A DNA stretch of 64,000 nt from Psychrosphaera algicola (GCF_028401425.1 NZ_JAQOMS010000002.1:2046001-2110000); one strand, 5' to 3'; positions 34,001 to 43,818 are shown, counted from the stretch's first letter. A program made the numbers and translations. Notes: a model not told the origin generated them from the sequence alone.

Positions 34001-35414
34001 TCTGGAGCCGGTTTTTACGCCATTAAATGCTAAGCCAGATTTAGTTTGGTCGTCTAGCGATGCCGCAATAGCAACCGTCGATGCACAGGGTATTGTAAGC
34101 GGGCTTGCTGTAGGTGACGTAACCATTACAGCCACATCGAACCTAGACACTACGGTTTTTGCTGCAGTAACGGTAAAAGTCGGTGAGTTTGAGGTTATTA
34201 AAGTTTCAGACGTCAAAATTTCGGGTGATGAACAAGCATTTTATGTTGCTCAACAAACCCAGTTAACTGTCGCCACTGCGCCTAGCGACGCGGATAACTC
34301 AGCTGTCACATGGAGCAGCAGTAATGAAACCGTAGCGACTATCGATGCAGCTGGCCTTGTTTCAAACCTTTCTGTTGGCAGCACTAAAATAACAGCGACA
34401 GCAGATGACAGTAAAGATGCCACTTTAGTTTCTGATTCTGTAGATATAACCGTTGAAACGCTTTTAGCGCAATCCATCGAATTTGACGATGACAGCAAAT
34501 ACACCACAGAACTTCCTGTAGATATTCTCTTAGATGTTACCGTAAATTATCACGCTGGGTCAGGACAAACCGTTAGTGACGCCGGTATAACATTTTACGT
34601 AAGAGAGCTTAATTCAGCTTGGGTTCCTGTTAATGACCTCATACTGACTGATCTAACCTCTGTAGGAACGGAGTCGGGAACAGCCACCAACTCGTTTGAT
34701 TTGATTGACCTTAAGCTCACCTCTGAACTAGACGCTGGAAACTTCTATTTCCTGTTCGTTAAATTTTCTAACGACAAAGGCGAAAGTGTAAACAAGGGAA
34801 TATCACCGTTAAACATTGTTGCCGCTAGTGGCACAAACACTGGTGGCAGTGGTGGCAGTAGCAGCAGTGGTAACGGTAATAGCAGCACTGCAGGCGATGT
34901 TTGCACCGACTCTGATAACCTATTGAGTTGCGGTAATTTTAATGGTGAAGAAGCCGATACAAGTGAATGGTATAGCTATGCTAGGGATAACTACACTACT
35001 GACCTTTCTAATGAAATTTCAGTTAGCACCGAACAAGCAAATGGGGGCAACAGTAGCATCAAATTTGCATTTAATGACGCAGGTACAGAGCAACATATCA
35101 TTTTAAAAGGCGTGAAATTTGAGGTACCTAGCGCTGGAGAGTATCAATTTAGTGCCGACGTTTTAGGGACTAACTTATCAACCGGAAGTGACTACATTAT
35201 TGAAATTTCAATTCGACTTGAAAGCACACCAGAAGCAGCTGAGACATACAAACTCTGGCATAAAAAGTCAGCTGATGTTTGGCATACGTTATCTACAACA
35301 CAAACATTACCAGTAGGCGAATATATTGTTGGATTCAAAGTATTCAGCCCGGGATTTGCAAATACATTAACGCTTGATTACTACTTTGATAATTTAACGA
35401 TTAAAAAGTTATAG
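31063..35414 (+). CDS. Large surface lipoprotein: FG-GAP/VCBS repeats, ASPIC/UnbV, two Ig-like (Big_2) domains, C-terminal CBM-like domain; several frameshifts
   Basis: Rejoined, about 1,450 residues. A lipoprotein-type signal ends in ANIVACS. After about 200 residues comes a Gly-Glu-Thr repeat linker (GETGGGETGG). Calcium-binding FG-GAP-like blades follow: DVNNDGHYDF, DYDNDGDLDIM, DFDLDGDLDVM, DVDNDGNLDLY, DFNNDGWNDLF and DFDKDGSVDML. Then come an ASPIC/UnbV-like end (VHFGLG, VKWRNGETVF), two Big_2 Ig-like domains (WSSSDAAIATVDAQGIVSG and WSSSNETVATIDAAGLVSN), a Ser/Gly linker and a beta-sandwich carbohydrate-binding-like domain ending at 35414. Frame breaks lie near 31305, 31590, 32213 (C5), 32261 and 33855. 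The architecture suggests a surface adhesion or polysaccharide-binding role. No enzyme motif is visible. Confidence 0.82.
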
Positions 35415-35433
35415 CAATAATTTAACCCATATA

Positions 35434-35495
35434 AGTCAGATTTTGCGCCGTGGATTTACCTAAAAATAGAGCCTTGTCACTGAATCTGACTTTTA
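35434..35495 (+). terminator. Possible long-loop terminator
   Basis: AAGTCAGATT (35434-35443) and its exact complement AATCTGACTT (35484-35493) flank a 40-base loop and are followed by TT. It is 20 bases after the lipoprotein stop. The loop is long for a classical terminator. The rest of the gap to 35795 shows nothing recognisable. Confidence 0.4.
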
Positions 35496-35795
35496 CATTT
35501 TAAATATAATCAAACTCCACTTTTGTCGTTATTTAACTTCACTTTTCATGTAGACCACTCTACAAATTCCATACAAACATAGCACCAACAAAGTGCAAAA
35601 GCCCCACAAGAGGGCAATTGCGTTTGAAATAATTAATTACAAAAACACATAAGAGGGGTTAATCTTACATTTCACCTACAATCTTAATAAAATATTCTAA
35701 TTTCCCCTTAAAACAAACAAAATCCATTAACCTGCAACTGTGGTTAACATCTTGCTTTGTCTTACTCACAAAATATATTACAGCGGAGTAATAGT

Positions 35796-37934
35796 GTGCG
35801 TAGCTCTTCAATGGCCTTGAGCCCTTCTGAACAATCTTGGCTCCCATGGTTTGGTGAAAATGGCAAACTTTCACTTGGGTTGTCTTGTTATCTAAATAAT
35901 CAGCATTATGGATTTATTGAAAAAACTTTCGAAGGAATAGCAACAACACGTCTAGAATTACTGCGCGATTGGACTGAAAACCAATGGCATAGCCTACAAA
36001 ACATTGCTGATGAAATTCGTAACTTAACCACTAAAGAGGTATCTGACGCATTAAATGCAAAATTAAAACAATCCTCTGACATGTCAGAATTGTTTGTCAT
36101 AGACCAACAAGGTACGGTACTTTCGTCCTCTTATACTAACCAAATAGGGGTAAGAGTCGCAGAGGGAAGAGTACTCAAAGAAGCTTTTTCTGAACCTTTT
36201 CTGCATGGGCCATACGTTGACCAAACAACCTTGAAACTAGGAAACACATCATCTAAGTTCCATGATGCCGTTACTTTAATGTTTTACCTGCCTTTAACCT
36301 TAAATAACAACCAAAAAATATGCCTTTGCGGCCGTGTCCCAAACGATGTTCTAGGTGATTTAATTCAGCGTGAAGCTGGGCACATTTATCAAGATTCCGG
36401 CGATAACTACTTGTTTATGGTGAACTCTAAGTTCGATTCATCGATAAAAACAGGGACCGCATTGTCTCGTTCTCGCTTTGAAGATCGCACCTTCTCGCTT
36501 GGTGACAACCTAAAAGATGGCGTTAAAACAGAATGGGGCGTTGTAAGAGTTCAACACCATACTGAGCTCGAGTTGAGGTTTACCGACCCAGCTACTGGTC
36601 AACTTCATCCGGGTGTTAGGGAGACCATTAAAAATGGTCAAAACTTATTTGTCACTTATCCTGGATATTCTGACTACCGCCATATCCCCGTTATTGGTAA
36701 AGGACTCACCTTCTCGTTACCCGGTTCAAGAGATACATGGGGCATGATGTGTGAAGGTGATTTGGAAGAGGTTTATCGCCGCCGATCACTAAGTCTAAAT
36801 CTATTAAAGCTACAGGTTAGTTCTAATATAGTGGTCGCGGCATCTGCACCTATTTGCCACGAACTACTGGGGATGAGTTGGCTAATGTCGGGACTGGCAA
36901 CACTAGGATTGATTGTTATCAGTGGCAAAATATTTAGTAATTTAGGGACCTCAAAAGTCGCTAAACGACTGCAAAAAATGACCGACGTAATAAGAGGGAT
37001 CGCGGAAGGCGGCGGTAACTTAAAGCAACGTTTGAAAGTTTCAGTATTACCTAATGATGAAACCGGCCAACTTGGCCGTTGGGTAAATAGTTTTATCGAC
37101 AGCTTAGACAGCACGGTAGGTAAGGTTATCCAAGTCTCAGATGAAGTTAAAGAAGCCAAAACAGTATTAATACAAAAACAAGATGAATTTAGCCTTAATG
37201 CCAATCAAGTGTTGCAAGAGATGCAACAACTCTTAGATCAACTTGAAATGCAACTGGGCAATATTCAAAATGCCACACAGGAAGTAGTGCAAATTCGCTC
37301 AGGACTTGAGTCTGCGGCGGAGCAAAGTGTAAATCAATTTAAAACAGTGCAGACCCAAACTGATGAAATAAGAGGGTCTATAGAGCAATCTACGTCTACA
37401 ATTCAGGATTTAAACAACCATGCAAATAATGTTGGGTCCGTTGTTGGCATGATCAGCCAAGTCGCCGATCAAACAAACTTACTGGCATTAAATGCGGCTA
37501 TAGAGGCTGCCCGAGCTGGCGAACAGGGTCGTGGTTTTGCGGTCGTTGCAGATGAAGTTAGAAACTTAGCCAGAAGAACCGGCGAAGCGACTGCTGAAAT
37601 AAGCATATTGGTAACCAACATTCAGGAAAATGCCAAACACGCCGTTACGGTAATGGAAGATGGTGTCGCTGGTATTGAGCAAGGGCTGTTGTCAACTGAA
37701 GAAACACTAACCGATGACCAAGGGTTAGGCAGCACAGTGGCTCACATGTTATCGACATTATCTGACATAAACCAAAAAGGCACCGAACAGCTTGAAAGTG
37801 CAAAACAGGTGGCCGATATTACATCGTCTTTGCAAGCTTCATTGTCGGAAGTCAAAGTGAGTACAAGCTCAGTTGACGTCAGTGCTGTACGACTTGAACG
37901 TCTGATGTCACGATTCCAAGTGTCAGAAAACTAA
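35796..37934 (+). CDS. Methyl-accepting chemotaxis protein
   Basis: A chemoreceptor of about 712 residues. The C-terminal half has the signalling tip VADQTNLLALNAAIEAARAGE followed by QGRGFAVVADEVRNLAR, which contacts CheA and CheW. A HAMP-like stretch follows one membrane helix (residues about 365-385, LLGMSWLMSGLATLGLIVIS). The first 350 residues form a Cache-like sensor region but have no visible N-terminal signal or helix. The chosen start is GTG 35796, with GGAG seven bases upstream; in-frame TTG 35757 and ATG 35811 are alternatives. There is no terminal CheR-tethering pentapeptide. The ligand is unknown and there are no chemotaxis genes nearby. Confidence 0.9.
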   Translation: MRSSSMALSPSEQSWLPWFGENGKLSLGLSCYLNNQHYGFIEKTFEGIATTRLELLRDWTENQWHSLQNIADEIRNLTTKEVSDALNAKLKQSSDMSELFVIDQQGTVLSSSYTNQIGVRVAEGRVLKEAFSEPFLHGPYVDQTTLKLGNTSSKFHDAVTLMFYLPLTLNNNQKICLCGRVPNDVLGDLIQREAGHIYQDSGDNYLFMVNSKFDSSIKTGTALSRSRFEDRTFSLGDNLKDGVKTEWGVVRVQHHTELELRFTDPATGQLHPGVRETIKNGQNLFVTYPGYSDYRHIPVIGKGLTFSLPGSRDTWGMMCEGDLEEVYRRRSLSLNLLKLQVSSNIVVAASAPICHELLGMSWLMSGLATLGLIVISGKIFSNLGTSKVAKRLQKMTDVIRGIAEGGGNLKQRLKVSVLPNDETGQLGRWVNSFIDSLDSTVGKVIQVSDEVKEAKTVLIQKQDEFSLNANQVLQEMQQLLDQLEMQLGNIQNATQEVVQIRSGLESAAEQSVNQFKTVQTQTDEIRGSIEQSTSTIQDLNNHANNVGSVVGMISQVADQTNLLALNAAIEAARAGEQGRGFAVVADEVRNLARRTGEATAEISILVTNIQENAKHAVTVMEDGVAGIEQGLLSTEETLTDDQGLGSTVAHMLSTLSDINQKGTEQLESAKQVADITSSLQASLSEVKVSTSSVDVSAVRLERLMSRFQVSEN

Positions 37935-37970
37935 CCACAAAGCATGTTAACAACTTAAAAGAAAAAGCTT

Positions 37971-38010
37971 AGTAAGCAGCAGTAATTGATCTACTTCACT
38001 GTTGCTTACT
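37971..38010. terminator. Hairpin between convergent genes
   Basis: AGTAAGCAGCAGT pairs with ACTGTTGCTTACT (one G-T pair, loop of 14). It lies between the chemoreceptor and the convergent siderophore-interacting protein gene. The T-tract is short. Confidence 0.6.
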
Positions 38011-38090
38011 GATACTTTAACACCTTGATGTAAATACTAAAAAAGCTTCACCTTCATTGTTTTTACAGCAAGGTGTTTCAACCTCCCCTG

Positions 38091-38816
38091 CTAGCGTTTC
38101 TGATTCCAGTAAGCACTCGCATATAACTTTGATTTATCGTATTGGCAATGTGAATTCAAATGCCCTTTTAATTGCTTAACAACACTGGCTTCCGCTGCGA
38201 TAAAAATTGCCGTTTCTCGCAGGTTCTTAGCACATAATTTCAGCCCAGTTAAAAACTCGTCAGTTAACTTATTGGCGGTAACTAACCAGTGGATATCTAT
38301 CCCCGGGGGTGCTGAAAACTGTTGAATATCGGCTTGCTCTGGCACCTGAATATAAGCGTGTCCTGTTGCATTTTTAGGTAACATTTCTAAAGTCGCCGCG
38401 ATTGCTGGTAAAGCGGTTATGTCGCCAAAAAATAAATGTTGCTGTGCAGCTAAATCGGCATGTTTAATATCTCCGGGACCAGCGATGCCAAGAAAATCAC
38501 CCACTTTGGCGTTAAGGGCCCAATTGCTTGCTAACCCTTGATGATCATTTACTGCAAAGTCGATAGTTAATGACCGGCTTACCTTGTCAAACGATCTAAT
38601 AGTGTAAGAGCGCATCCACTTTTTAAAGCCGATATACATGCCAAGTCTAGGTTTATTTGTACCTGAATTGGGATCTGGAAAAATGGCTTTAACATGAGCG
38701 CTTTCTTTCCCTTCAGGAAAGTCAGCGAGCGCATCTCCGGTTAACACAATTCGTTTCATATGTGGTGATAATTGACTTACTGACAAAACTTCAGTCATTC
38801 GCATTTTTGGGCCCAT
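38091..38816 (-). CDS. Siderophore-interacting protein (SIP/ViuB family ferric-siderophore reductase)
   Basis: A 241-residue NAD(P)H:flavin oxidoreductase-like protein. The FAD-binding segment RSYTIRSF, the GPGDIKH and FFGDITALPAIAATLE stretches, and the closing YASAYWNQKR are those of the SIP family. These enzymes release iron in the cytoplasm by reducing the siderophore-bound Fe(III). Intact. It is 24 bases after the DUF2798 gene on the same strand. No siderophore receptor is near, so the cognate siderophore is unknown. The upstream MarR-type regulator probably controls both genes. Confidence 0.9.
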   Translation of the reverse strand: MGPKMRMTEVLSVSQLSPHMKRIVLTGDALADFPEGKESAHVKAIFPDPNSGTNKPRLGMYIGFKKWMRSYTIRSFDKVSRSLTIDFAVNDHQGLASNWALNAKVGDFLGIAGPGDIKHADLAAQQHLFFGDITALPAIAATLEMLPKNATGHAYIQVPEQADIQQFSAPPGIDIHWLVTANKLTDEFLTGLKLCAKNLRETAIFIAAEASVVKQLKGHLNSHCQYDKSKLYASAYWNQKR

Positions 38817-38840
38817 AATTATTTCCTCCGATACTTTAGG

Positions 38841-39298
38841 TTATGCTGTTGCTTCGTTTGCCAACATTTTTTCAATACGAGGTTTAATGACTAATGTCAT
38901 TAAACAAGAGAATGTCAGTCCCACTGGTAATGCATAAACCAAACTGTTAAAAAACATTCCAACAAACTGAGTGAGCGAAGCGTAATTGTGACCACTGATT
39001 ATGGTCACAACAGCCATGATGGATTCCATTATCAACGCCATAAAAGCACCTTGTAATAGGTTTTTCTGAACAACTGACCAGGTTGGTAAATATAGGTTTA
39101 TTAATTTACTTAGGACCGTAAATATTGTCGCGCCAATAGGCAACATTACCAGTAAAGCAAAAATGAAAGAGCTAACCCAAGTACTTAGAAAGGGTTGAGA
39201 TGGTTGAAGGTTGGCCAAAGTCATAATAGCCGTTATAGTGCCGACCAATATCGACATAACAGAAAGCATAATAAGTATTTTTTAAATTTGGGTTGCAT
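38841..39298 (-). CDS. DUF2798 inner-membrane protein, start region frameshifted
   Basis: A small membrane protein with four hydrophobic helices, made of DUF2798-type repeats (FIFALLVMLPIGATIFTVLS and FFNSLVYALPVGLTFSCLM). Function unknown. The preferred start is ATG 39298 (MQPKFKK), with GGAGTG seven bases upstream. The T6 run at 39278-39283 is then one base short, and restoring it joins MQPKFKKILIM to the body. Without repair the first usable start is 39269. Probably co-transcribed with the siderophore-interacting protein. Two operator-like sites lie just upstream. Confidence 0.8.
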
Positions 39299-39317
39299 AA
39301 CAACACTCCACAAAATA

Positions 39318-39336
39318 TAGTTGACAAGGTCTACTA
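39318..39336 (-). promoter_or_regulatory. Operator-like site 1 of the divergent MarR/DUF2798 region
   Basis: TAGTTGACAAGGTCTACTA is an imperfect palindrome. It is 20 bases from the DUF2798 start and matches the complement of the second site at 39346-39364 at most positions. Confidence 0.6.
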
Positions 39337-39345
39337 TATTTTAAT

Positions 39346-39364
39346 TGGTTGACCTTATCAACTA
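39346..39364 (+). promoter_or_regulatory. Operator-like site 2 of the divergent MarR/DUF2798 region
   Basis: The complement reads TAGTTGATAAGGTCAACCA, the same core as site 1 (TAGTTGAYAAGGTC), in inverted orientation and ten bases apart. A MarR dimer site is the simplest reading. Confidence 0.6.
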
Positions 39365-39404
39365 CTTTTTTTAATAAATACTATTTGTATTGCTTTGGGG
39401 ATCT

Positions 39405-39818
39405 ATGGAATTAAGTGAAGCTATTTTTAATTTAGTACATTCGGTGCGTAATAATATCAAACATGAGTTAAACCAATTGGACTCTGGTTTATCACCTATG
39501 CATTTTAAATCACTAAAAGTGATTTCTATGATTGATGATTGTACTGGCCAAAAATTGGCTGACTTTATGGGCCGTGATAAAGCACAAATCAACCGCTTAG
39601 TTAAAGAATTAGTCAATCAAGAATTAATCACAAAAGAAGAGAATAAAAATGACAAACGAAGTCAATTTTTAGTCTTATCTACCAAGGCATTAGAGCTTAT
39701 GAGAATGTTCAAAAATTCTGAAAAACACGTATTTAATAAAATGATTGTCGGTATACCACCAGAGCAAATAGAGCATTTTATCGAGTTAACGAAAAAACTT
39801 AAAAACAATCTAGATTAA
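39405..39818 (+). CDS. MarR-family transcriptional regulator
   Basis: A 137-residue winged helix-turn-helix protein. The DNA-binding part reads GQKLADFMGRDKAQINRLVKEL, with the wing at NDKRSQFLVLSTKA. ATG 39405 is chosen because GGGG lies six bases upstream; the in-frame TTG 39390 is less likely. It is divergent from the DUF2798 and siderophore-interacting protein genes, with two inverted operator-like sites between. Autoregulation and repression of the divergent pair is the usual MarR behaviour and is inferred here. Confidence 0.9.
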   Translation: MELSEAIFNLVHSVRNNIKHELNQLDSGLSPMHFKSLKVISMIDDCTGQKLADFMGRDKAQINRLVKELVNQELITKEENKNDKRSQFLVLSTKALELMRMFKNSEKHVFNKMIVGIPPEQIEHFIELTKKLKNNLD

Positions 39819-40097
39819 GGCGCATAACGGACAAAATTCATTTGTTATTACCGCCTTAGACAGTTCTAATTTTCAAAATAGGAGTACCTATTTGAACGAT
39901 GTTGCAAACATTCTTAACAGCCACTCCGTTATCTTTTGTTCTGTTACTCCTCAAAAAATCTGTACTATTTACAATTAGAAACACCCCACCGCAAGCAAAT
40001 ACAATTCGATACAATTTTTACATAAACCGATACGCCTTTTTGCTATGCTGTGCATTAAGATCCTTGTCATCTAGTCAAAACAAGTTGTATGTAAATT

Positions 40098-41195
40098 ATG
40101 GAAAACACTAATAAATCGGCTCCAAACTCAATGTTAAATACGGTTGTTCTAACTTCATTTTTAGCGTTCTCAGCGGGCAGTTTTGCCGAAGACGAAAGCA
40201 ATAAAGACAAAGAAATTAAGACGGAGTTAACTGAAGTCGAAAACAATAAAGACAAAGAAATTGAGGCGGAGTTAACTGAAGTCGAAAAAGCTAGCCAAGA
40301 GCGATTACACGACAAAAAAGGCCGAGGCCGCTATAAAAAGGTAACGATAAGTGAAGATAAAAGTTACTACACAATAGATGGCAAAGAAGAACTTGGTCCA
40401 AATCCAGTCGATGGCGAAACATTTTTTGTAAAATACAGTCGTGAAAAGTACGAATATTGGGGAGAATATGACGATGATGGGATCAATTACCGGATCAGAA
40501 ACTTCAATGACCGCGACGGTTTCTATTTAGCATACAGTGCAGTCAGCAGTTCTGGTGATGACTTTTACCAGTCAGGTGACCAAAGTAATGCCTCATTTGA
40601 TACTCACTTTAGTTACAGAATTCAATTTTTAAGTCTGTTTGTTGAGTCTCCAGGATTGAACTCGCGTCGTCTGCATGGTTTATATGCCAGTAATGCCTTG
40701 GGGATTAATTTCTACAATAATGACAATTGGTCATTTGATATCTACAAGCAAACAAATACCAAAAAAGTTGAAGGTTTAGCGGAGATCCAAAACCGAAACG
40801 AAGGTAAGCGAGCAGGTATCAGAGCCACCGGATATTTCGACAATAGCCAACTGCAATTCATCTACAGCCCTTATAGTTCATCGGGCCCTAAAGAAGATGG
40901 TATTGAAGCATCTTTGTCCTACACACATTACTGGCAAGTTAAAAACTGGAATATTTACGGTAGCATCGGTGCTCAATATCAATCGGAAGAAGTAGCCGAT
41001 TTTTATTACCCAGACGCTAGCACAGACCAAAGTAGGGTTAATACATCCGCAGAGCTAGGTTTAGAATACGCACTGAATGAACATTGGGTTTTGGGTGGAT
41101 TTGCATCATATAACGAATTGCCAAGTCAGCTATCGGATATTCAAGATGCGACAACAGGTTCTCGTGCAGGACTACTTCTCACCTTTGTTTTTTAA
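40098..41195 (+). CDS. MipA/OmpV family outer-membrane protein
   Basis: A 365-residue beta-barrel protein with a signal peptide (cleavage after SAGSFA, about residue 30) and alternating hydrophobic strands ending in the aromatic terminus RAGLLLTFVF. These marks fit the MipA/OmpV family, whose members are linked to murein enzymes or to stress-responsive outer-membrane change. Just after the signal peptide a 15-residue acidic segment (NKDKEI..ELTEVE) occurs twice in tandem, encoded by a 45-bp duplication at about 40199-40288. It heads a run of four genes with a DUF3019 protein and a two-component pair, a conserved grouping in this order of bacteria. Confidence 0.82.
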   Translation: MENTNKSAPNSMLNTVVLTSFLAFSAGSFAEDESNKDKEIKTELTEVENNKDKEIEAELTEVEKASQERLHDKKGRGRYKKVTISEDKSYYTIDGKEELGPNPVDGETFFVKYSREKYEYWGEYDDDGINYRIRNFNDRDGFYLAYSAVSSSGDDFYQSGDQSNASFDTHFSYRIQFLSLFVESPGLNSRRLHGLYASNALGINFYNNDNWSFDIYKQTNTKKVEGLAEIQNRNEGKRAGIRATGYFDNSQLQFIYSPYSSSGPKEDGIEASLSYTHYWQVKNWNIYGSIGAQYQSEEVADFYYPDASTDQSRVNTSAELGLEYALNEHWVLGGFASYNELPSQLSDIQDATTGSRAGLLLTFVF

Positions 41196-41211
41196 GGTGA
41201 GAAGCGAAATC

Positions 41212-41625
41212 ATGCGATTCACATTTAATCATGCTGTAAACAGGTTAATATTAGGAAAGCTCAGTTTATTACTGACCATATTCACTATGTCACCTGCGAA
41301 TGCGGCAAACGAAACGTTAACCATTACGCCAGATCAATGCGTTGCATTAACACAGGGTCAACGGTGTTATGTCGACGCGACCTTAACGTGGACGTCTCCA
41401 ACAGTTGGCAACTATTGTTTATATTCTTCCCAGCAAGTCAAACCTTTGACCTGCTGGCAACTGAAAAATAGTGGCCAATTTAGTCGAGAATTTGCCGATG
41501 ACAAAAATATTATATTTACTCTAAAAATTGAGAACGAAGCGGCAGAAATCGCAACGCAGCAACTCAAAATAACATGGGTACATCAAAAACGCGGACAACC
41601 ACGAATGTGGTGGCGAATATTCTAA
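41212..41625 (+). CDS. DUF3019 periplasmic protein
   Basis: A 137-residue secreted protein with a signal peptide ending near PANAANE and the DUF3019 pattern: LTITPDQCVALTQGQRCYVD, CLYSS, LTCWQL and a closing RMWWRIF. Four conserved cysteines probably form two disulfides. The start is ATG 41212, with AAGGTGAG upstream, 17 bases after the MipA/OmpV stop. Function unknown. Position before the response regulator suggests a periplasmic partner of the sensor. Confidence 0.88.
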   Translation: MRFTFNHAVNRLILGKLSLLLTIFTMSPANAANETLTITPDQCVALTQGQRCYVDATLTWTSPTVGNYCLYSSQQVKPLTCWQLKNSGQFSREFADDKNIIFTLKIENEAAEIATQQLKITWVHQKRGQPRMWWRIF

Positions 41626-41671
41626 CTATAAGAGTCAACCATGACAATAAGCCAAAAACGAGAGATGTTGC

Positions 41672-42409
41672 ATGACAGATAATTTCAAGCCCCACATACT
41701 GTTAGTCGAAGATGACAAAGCGCTTGCGGAGTGGATATGTGATTATTTGCGATTGCGACATTTTGATGTAACACATACAACTCGGGGAGATGATGCAGTT
41801 GAGCTAATTAACGATATCAACCCAGATGTTGTTTTGCTCGACGGCATGTTACCTGGACTCGATGGTTTGGATGTCTGCAAACAAGTGCGCCCACATTTTA
41901 GTAACGGGATCATAATGATCACCGCCAGAGACGAAGAAGTTGACGAAGTACTTGGTCTGGAAATGGGCGCCGATGATTTTTTAGTAAAACCTATCCGAGC
42001 AAGGGCATTACTCACACGCATTAACCTAATATTGAAGCGTCAACAACAACTCAAAAATCTAAACCTAAACCAAGAAACTCAACATGATACCCAAGCCTCT
42101 TCTGAACTGTCATTTGGTTCATTGACCGTTAATCAAGCAACGCAAGTCGTAAGCCTAGGCGGGCAAATTCTAAAAGTGTCTTCAAAAGAATTCGAATTGC
42201 TGTGGGTATTAGCAAAACATGCTGGGGAAGTGATCAGCAGAGAGCGATTAGTCACCGAGTTGCGAGGTTTTGATTACGACGGGTTTGACCGCTCCATCGA
42301 TATACGTATTTCCAAATTGCGGAAAAAGTTACTTGATGACGCCAGTAATCCATTTCGGATAAAAACTGTTTGGGGTAAAGGTTACTTATTTGTTAAGGAC
42401 GCTTGGTAA
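41672..42409 (+). CDS. OmpR/PhoB-family response regulator
   Basis: A 245-residue regulator. The receiver domain has ILLVEDDKALAEWI, the phospho-acceptor Asp in VVLLDGMLPGLDGLDV and Lys in DFLVKPIRA. The C-terminal winged helix has SSKEFELLWVLAKHAGEV and FDRSIDIRISKLRKKL. Intact. Its stop overlaps the start of the kinase gene by one base, so the pair is translationally coupled. It probably controls the MipA/OmpV gene upstream. Confidence 0.95.
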   Translation: MTDNFKPHILLVEDDKALAEWICDYLRLRHFDVTHTTRGDDAVELINDINPDVVLLDGMLPGLDGLDVCKQVRPHFSNGIIMITARDEEVDEVLGLEMGADDFLVKPIRARALLTRINLILKRQQQLKNLNLNQETQHDTQASSELSFGSLTVNQATQVVSLGGQILKVSSKEFELLWVLAKHAGEVISRERLVTELRGFDYDGFDRSIDIRISKLRKKLLDDASNPFRIKTVWGKGYLFVKDAW

Positions 42410-43703
42410 TGCGGATATTAATTGTCTCATTAATCACGTCGGTTTTTGTTGCTACGGTGAGCCTAGGTTGGTTATTCGACTACTTATATAATCAATATGT
42501 ACAAGACGATACAAAAACACCAGTGAGCAGTATTACCGCCATTGAACAATTTGGTTCTGATCTGCAATCCATGCTAATAAACGGTCAGCATTCGCAACAA
42601 GCATTAGTGTCATTAATTTCACAATGGCCAGACACAGGTAACTATAAGCTGTCACTCATGCCAATTCACAGTTTGTCTTTACCTAAAAAGCTCAGGCAAC
42701 AACTTATTGCGGGTGAACCTCTCACCCTTGCAAGTGAAGACGACATCGCCATTTATTATTACCTAACCAACAATCAGCAATTATTAGTGCTCACTAGCCC
42801 TTTGATGAACCAACAAACGCCAACGTCGTTAAATCGTTATGTTTTTACTGGCTTATTTTATTTATGTTTATTGCTACTCATGTTGCTTTGGCTTTACCCA
42901 CTGATTAACCGCCTTTTGGCATTAAGGCAGATGGCAAAAGCATTTGGCCAAGGGAAGTTAGAACAGCGTGTAAACGTAGGCTCGATTTCATACATTCGAG
43001 ATTTAGAAATCGAGTTTAACCACATGGCCCAGCGCATAAGCGACCTAGTTGGTGATGTGAAATTATTAAGCAGTGCCGTATCACATGACTTACGAACCCC
43101 TTTAGCCACCATACGTTTTGGCATGGATACGCTGCAGGAAGAAGACGATCCTGAACTTCGTAAAAAGTTTGAGCAGCGGATCAGTGACAACGTTGATGAA
43201 ATGATTGAATTGGTCGAGATTTTACTTAATTATGCCCGTCTCGATCAAAGCTTAGTTACTGTTGATAAAGCAACAATAAAGCTAACACCCGTCTTAGAAC
43301 AGATTATAAACAATCAACATAACCCACAAATTCAATTTGTCTTAAAACATCCGCACAACAACGATATAACGGTTTATGCCGACAACAAATACTTGTCTAT
43401 GTTGCTTAAAAACCTAATTAAGAATGCCACACAACATTGCCAAAAAAGGTAACGATAACCATCGAAGATAGTGCAGAACAAGTGTTAATTGTTGTCAGTG
43501 ATGACGGTGCAGGAATTGAGGAATCCCAACGCGAACAGATCATCAAACCTTTTGTTAGAGGTAAAGCCGAACACAAAGGTTATGGCATCGGCTTGGCAAT
43601 AGTCCAACGTATTTTACATTGGCATAACGGCACTTTAACAATTGGTAATGATGACGAACTCGGCGGTGCCAAGTTCAGTATTTCTTTGCCAAAGCAAGGT
43701 TAA
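42409..43703 (+). CDS. Membrane sensor histidine kinase, one frameshift
   Basis: About 432 residues: helix 1 (residues 3-23), a periplasmic region of about 120 residues, helix 2 (residues about 145-165), a HAMP linker, HisKA with the phospho-His in VSHDLRTPLATI, and a HATPase domain with DDGAGIEESQRE and GYGIGLAIVQRI. The A6 run at 43442-43447 is one base short; restoring it gives CQKKVTITIED. It partners the upstream response regulator. The periplasmic part lacks a recognised sensor fold. Confidence 0.93.
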
Positions 43704-43784
43704 TCCTTCCTAAAAACACGTGTGTTATCCAGTGTTATAAGCTTATTTGGATTTGCCCAAACAGCATGGTCAGCACGCATACAA

Positions 43785-43818
43785 AAAGCCAGCTTAAGAC
43801 TTTTTGTCAGCTGGCTTT
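43785..43818. terminator. Bidirectional terminator between kinase and EF-hand genes
   Basis: AAAGCCAGCT and AGCTGGCTTT form a 10-bp stem, extended inside by GAC/GTC. On the minus strand it runs into TTTTTGT, ending the EF-hand transcript; the plus side has a weaker tail. Confidence 0.85.

Noticed and set aside
39899..40111. Small hydrophobic protein before the MipA/OmpV gene
   Set aside because: No ribosome binding site or family pattern, and it overlaps the next start. Most likely promoter region.
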